NCBI GenBank assembly: GCA_964445695.1
Contig: CAYULF010000016.1
Location: 1 to 64,000, forward strand
Direction: 5' to 3'
Length of the DNA stretch: 64,000 nucleotides
DNA from: JAUIKM01 sp964445695
GTDB taxonomy: Bacteria > Bacteroidota > Ignavibacteria > Kapaibacteriales > UBA7675
Part shown: in pieces, positions 60,934-64,000 of the stretch
How positions within the stretch are numbered: the first letter of the stretch is position 1
How the letters are laid out: the number at the start of each line of letters is the position of its first letter
Position numbers and translations under genes: made by a program
Notes under the pieces: model-generated
Seen by the model: the letters and a program-made list of their open reading frames with translations, nothing else
Databases searched by the model: none
What the model was told of the DNA's origin: nothing

Positions 60934-63540
60934 ATGAAGAGTTCCGACAAATTACTGTCGTATTCGCTGCTGCATCCGCGCAGCATCATCGTGGCAATGG
61001 TCGTGCTGACCCTCGGGCTCGGCGCGCTCATTCCACTTATTCAGATTGATACCGATCCCGAAAACATGCTGCCGCCCGATCAGGACGTGCGCGTGTTCCA
61101 CCACGAAGTCAAGGATCATTTTGCGCTGAGCGACTTCATCGTCGTCGGCATCGTCAACGAAGTCGGGGAAGACGGCGTTTACACGCCCGAAATCCTCACG
61201 CGCGTCCACAAGCTGACCAAACACATCCTGGAAATCGACGGCGTCATCGCACGCGACGTCCTCTCGCTGGCCGTCGTCGACGACATCAGCCCCGAGGGTC
61301 CGGGAACCGTGCGTTTTCAGTGGCTGATGGAATCCCCGCCCGCCGACAAACAAGAAGCCCGCGCCATACGGGCAGCCGCTGAGCGCAACCCGACATTCAT
61401 GGGTACGCTGGTGAGCGAAGACGGCAAGGCCACGGCCATCTACGTGCCGATCCGCGCTAAGAATGAAAGCCATCGCATCGCGACGGAAATCGAGGCGATG
61501 TTCGCCGAGTTCCAGGCGGCCGGCGGAACCGAAGAGTACCACATCACGGGCCTGCCGATAGCCGAAGACCGCTTCGGATTTGAAATGTTTGTGCAGATGG
61601 GCGTGGCCGCTCCCATGGCCATGCTGCTGATTTTCATCCTGATGTGGCTCTTTTTCCGCAGCGTCAGCCTGATTACCGCGCCGATGATTCTGGCGATGGC
61701 GACCGTTATCGCCACGATGGGCGCGCTGATCGGATGCGGTTTTACCGTGCACATCATGAGTTCGATGATCCCGATATTCCTGATGCCAATCGCAGTGGTC
61801 GACTCCGTTCACATCCTCAGCGAGTTCGCCGACTGTTATTCCCACTACCGCGACAGGCGGGAAGCCGTCAGCCACGTCATCCGGCACCTCTTCAAGCCGA
61901 TGCTCTACACCTCGCTGACCTCGGCGGCCGGTTTTGCCTCGTTGGCCCTGGCGCCGATTCCGCCCGTGCAGATCTTCGGCGTCTTTGTCGCCATCGGTAT
62001 CCTGCTCGCATTCGTGCTGACCGTGACTTTTGTTCCGGCTTACATCATGCTCATCAGCGAAAAAGGCATTGCGCGCCTGGGCGAGACCTCGCACGCAGAG
62101 GAAAACGAAGGCAGTATGCTTTCGCGCCTGCTGGAGAGCTCCGGTCGTTTTGCCGGCAAAAACGCCAAACTGATTCTGGCGCTGACGGCCGTGGTCGTGG
62201 TCGTTTCGGTCTACGGCATCATGGACATTCGCATCAACGACAACCCCGTGCGCTGGTTCCAGCCCGGTCACCCGATCCGCGTGGCCGACCGCGTGCTCAA
62301 CAAACACTTCGGCGGTACCTACGACGCCTTCCTCGTCCTGCGCGACACAAGCGCCACCGCCGGTCCGCTGGACAAAGCAGCCGAGGTCGACGCCATGTTG
62401 CGGCAGCTCGACATTCCCGAAGCGAACGATATCCGGAACACATGGCAGGAGATTCTGACGGCTGCCGGCGAAGTGCCGAAGGACCAGCCCGACGAGCAGT
62501 ACGAGACGCTCGTCAACGGCCTGCTGGACGCGGCCGACATGTCCGCGAGCGACGAAGCTTATCAGGCCTGGGAAGGCGTCATCGATCTGATAGAGTCGTC
62601 CCGCGGCGACGACAAAACCTTCATGAAACCCGACGTGCTCGCCTACATCGAGCGGTTACAGGCCGAGCTGGAGTCGACCGGTCAGGTGGGCAAGAGCAAT
62701 TCGCTGGCGGACATCGTCAAGACCGTCAACCGCGAGCTGCACGAACGCGATCAGGCGCACTACCGCCTGCCGGACAGCCGCGGCGCCGTGGCCCAGGTGC
62801 TGCTGACCTACGAAGGCTCGCATCGTCCGCACGACCTCTGGCACTTTGTGCAGCCCGACTACAGCGCCGCCAACATCTGGCTGCAGCTCAAAAGCGGCGA
62901 CAACCAGGACATGCAGACCGTGGTGGAGCGCATAAACGCCTGGACGGCCGAACATCAGCCGCCGGCCGGAATGACCGTCGACTGGGCCGGCCTGACCTAC
63001 CTCAACGTCGTCTGGCAGGGAGAAATGGTCACCGGCATGCGCGATGCGTTGCTGGGCAGTTTTGTGGTTGTTCTGATCATGATGCTCCTGCTCTTCCGCT
63101 CGCTCTGGTTCGGCTTGCTGGCAATGCTTCCGCTCTCGATCACGATCGGATTTGTCTACGGCATGATCGGCCTGATGGGCCGCGACTACGACATGCCGAT
63201 CGCCGTGCTGAGCTCGCTGACGCTGGGGCTTTCGGTCGACTTCGCAATTCACTTTATCCAGCGCTGCCGCTCGATTTACGCCGAAAAACGCAACTGGGGC
63301 GTCACACTGGAAATCCTCTTTGCCGAACCCGCACGCGCCATAACGCGCAACGCGATCATTATCGCACTTGGATTCCTGCCCTTGCTGTTCTCGCCGCTGG
63401 TTCCCTACGAAACGGTCGGCATGTTTCTGGCCATGATCATGATCGTCTCCTGCGTGGTGACGCTCATCCTGCTCCCGGCTATCATGCAATTGCTGCGCAG
63501 ATTATTGTTTAAGGACAACATTTCGGAGTCGCAACTATGA
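60934..63540 (+). CDS. RND/MMPL family membrane transporter
   Basis: An 868-residue inner-membrane protein with about 12 transmembrane helices in two halves. Each half has one helix near the N-side, a large periplasmic loop and five clustered helices (61,580-62,080 and 63,060-63,520 in DNA). Motifs: IQIDTDPENMLPPDQDVRVFHHEV, the second-half start RINDNPVRWFQPGHPIRVAD, and SSLTLGLSVDFAIHFIQRCRS. The family exports lipids, including hopanoids and mycolates. GGGGAG precedes ATG 60,934 by 5 bases. It overlaps the outer-membrane lipoprotein-sorting protein gene by four bases, a usual pairing. Confidence 0.88.
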   Translation: MKSSDKLLSYSLLHPRSIIVAMVVLTLGLGALIPLIQIDTDPENMLPPDQDVRVFHHEVKDHFALSDFIVVGIVNEVGEDGVYTPEILTRVHKLTKHILEIDGVIARDVLSLAVVDDISPEGPGTVRFQWLMESPPADKQEARAIRAAAERNPTFMGTLVSEDGKATAIYVPIRAKNESHRIATEIEAMFAEFQAAGGTEEYHITGLPIAEDRFGFEMFVQMGVAAPMAMLLIFILMWLFFRSVSLITAPMILAMATVIATMGALIGCGFTVHIMSSMIPIFLMPIAVVDSVHILSEFADCYSHYRDRREAVSHVIRHLFKPMLYTSLTSAAGFASLALAPIPPVQIFGVFVAIGILLAFVLTVTFVPAYIMLISEKGIARLGETSHAEENEGSMLSRLLESSGRFAGKNAKLILALTAVVVVVSVYGIMDIRINDNPVRWFQPGHPIRVADRVLNKHFGGTYDAFLVLRDTSATAGPLDKAAEVDAMLRQLDIPEANDIRNTWQEILTAAGEVPKDQPDEQYETLVNGLLDAADMSASDEAYQAWEGVIDLIESSRGDDKTFMKPDVLAYIERLQAELESTGQVGKSNSLADIVKTVNRELHERDQAHYRLPDSRGAVAQVLLTYEGSHRPHDLWHFVQPDYSAANIWLQLKSGDNQDMQTVVERINAWTAEHQPPAGMTVDWAGLTYLNVVWQGEMVTGMRDALLGSFVVVLIMMLLLFRSLWFGLLAMLPLSITIGFVYGMIGLMGRDYDMPIAVLSSLTLGLSVDFAIHFIQRCRSIYAEKRNWGVTLEILFAEPARAITRNAIIIALGFLPLLFSPLVPYETVGMFLAMIMIVSCVVTLILLPAIMQLLRRLLFKDNISESQL

Positions 63541-64000
63541 ATGGAATCAAACACAAAAATCGGATGAACTTGCTGCAGCCTTTTCTGGCCGTTCTTGGCT
63601 GTTTTTTTCTGGTTAACCTCGCAGGTTTAACCCTCCAGGCTCAGGGTATGTCGGCGGATGAAATTGTTAAAAAGGCTAATATCGTCGCGTACTACGCCGG
63701 CGCGGATGGACGCTCCTCCGTTCGTTTGACCATCGTCGATCCGGCGGGCAATAAACGCTATCGCCAGTTTAACATCGTACGCCGCGACGTCACAGACGCC
63801 GGCGACCAATTGTACCTGGTGCACTTCAGCCGCCCGGCCGACGTGCGCAACACCGTGTTTCTGGTGAAAAAACGCGCGCAGGGCGACGACGACCGCTGGC
63901 TTTACTTGCCGGACCTGGACCTAGTTAAACGCATTTCCGCCGGCGACAAACGCACGAGTTTTGTCGGTTCGCACTTCCTCTACGAAGACGTCTCCGGCCG
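63537..64000 (+). CDS. Outer-membrane lipoprotein-sorting protein (LolA-like), 3' end outside window
   Basis: The first ~154 residues are visible. A signal peptide (LAVLGCFFLVNLAGLTLQAQ, cleavage near residue 37) is followed by MSADEIVKKANIVAYYAGADG and beta-rich sequence containing FSRPADVRNTVFLVKK and DRWLYLPDLDLVKRISAGDKRTSFVGSHFLYEDVSG. This matches the outer-membrane lipoprotein-sorting family found beside MMPL exporters; it takes the transported lipid in the periplasm. ATG 63,537 overlaps the exporter stop (ATGA). Confidence 0.85.
   Translation, partial: MNGIKHKNRMNLLQPFLAVLGCFFLVNLAGLTLQAQGMSADEIVKKANIVAYYAGADGRSSVRLTIVDPAGNKRYRQFNIVRRDVTDAGDQLYLVHFSRPADVRNTVFLVKKRAQGDDDRWLYLPDLDLVKRISAGDKRTSFVGSHFLYEDVSG

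Noticed and set aside
61644..63512. 622-residue frame, Arg/Pro/His-rich
   Set aside because: It is an off-frame shadow within the MMPL exporter gene and has the composition expected for that.
1..64000. CRISPR arrays, transposases, prophage or plasmid replication genes
   Set aside because: None seen on either strand; the only repeats are those listed.

Overview
The window (about 57% GC by eye) reads as the chromosome of a free-living Gram-negative bacterium of the FCB group, most likely on the Bacteroidota/Ignavibacteriota/Kapaibacteriota side. The reasons are two proteins ending in type IX secretion (T9SS) type A sorting domains (11,375-17,365 and 24,215-25,708), a GldM/PorM-like membrane-anchored periplasmic protein (39,098-41,407), a DUF3098-like small membrane protein, leucine dehydrogenase, menaquinone genes, and two exact copies of the Bacteroidota promoter element TAnnTTTG. 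Shine-Dalgarno sites are present before some genes and absent before others. No rRNA, tRNA, CRISPR array, transposase or phage gene was seen. The species cannot be fixed from this sequence.

Layout. 0-8.1 kb (+): tail of an outer-membrane protein, a structured intergenic region with a strong terminator, recO, a CNNM/CorC-type transporter, asd, then a sugar-nucleotide/surface-polysaccharide group (mannose-1-phosphate guanylyltransferase, DegT-type aminotransferase, asparagine synthase). 8.1-19.3 kb is accessory-looking: three direct copies of an unrecognised 259-bp repeat, a TPR/LuxR regulator, a possible Cys-rich small peptide, a ~2,000-residue T9SS-exported protein with three predicted seven-bladed propellers, and a ClbS/DfsB-like gene lying between repeat copies 2 and 3. 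19.3-27.7 kb (-): mlaF-like ATPase, three exported proteins, a fumarylacetoacetase-family hydrolase, ispD, a dockerin-containing T9SS protein, nusB and leucine dehydrogenase. 28-32 kb (+): two thioredoxin-fold proteins, a small membrane protein, aspartokinase and an unknown single-TM protein.

31.9-41.4 kb (-) is an envelope block: GldM-like protein, two outer-membrane proteins (one with a CXXCH motif), a VWA-OmpA protein and a prolyl oligopeptidase. 41.9-47 kb (+): MauE/DoxX protein, YgjP-like metallopeptidase, tryptophan 2,3-dioxygenase, ComF, and a class I methyltransferase. 47.1-53.3 kb: a BtuF-like protein without signal peptide, divergent from an alkyltransferase-like protein; purK; four small unknown genes; an unknown helical protein. 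53.5-57.8 kb: ubiE and menA (menaquinone), panB, a small haem-motif lipoprotein, a GroES-like protein and a deiodinase-like nitroreductase. 58.2-64 kb: a MarR regulator with two matching palindromic operators, DUF454 and DUF1579 proteins, and an MMPL exporter overlapping an outer-membrane lipoprotein-sorting protein that runs off the window.

The least explained items are the 259-bp repeat family, the envelope operon headed by the GldM-like protein, the three-propeller secreted protein, the Cys-rich small ORF and the cluster of four small genes at 50.2-51.5 kb. All assignments come from reading motifs and remembered family features; no database search was run.
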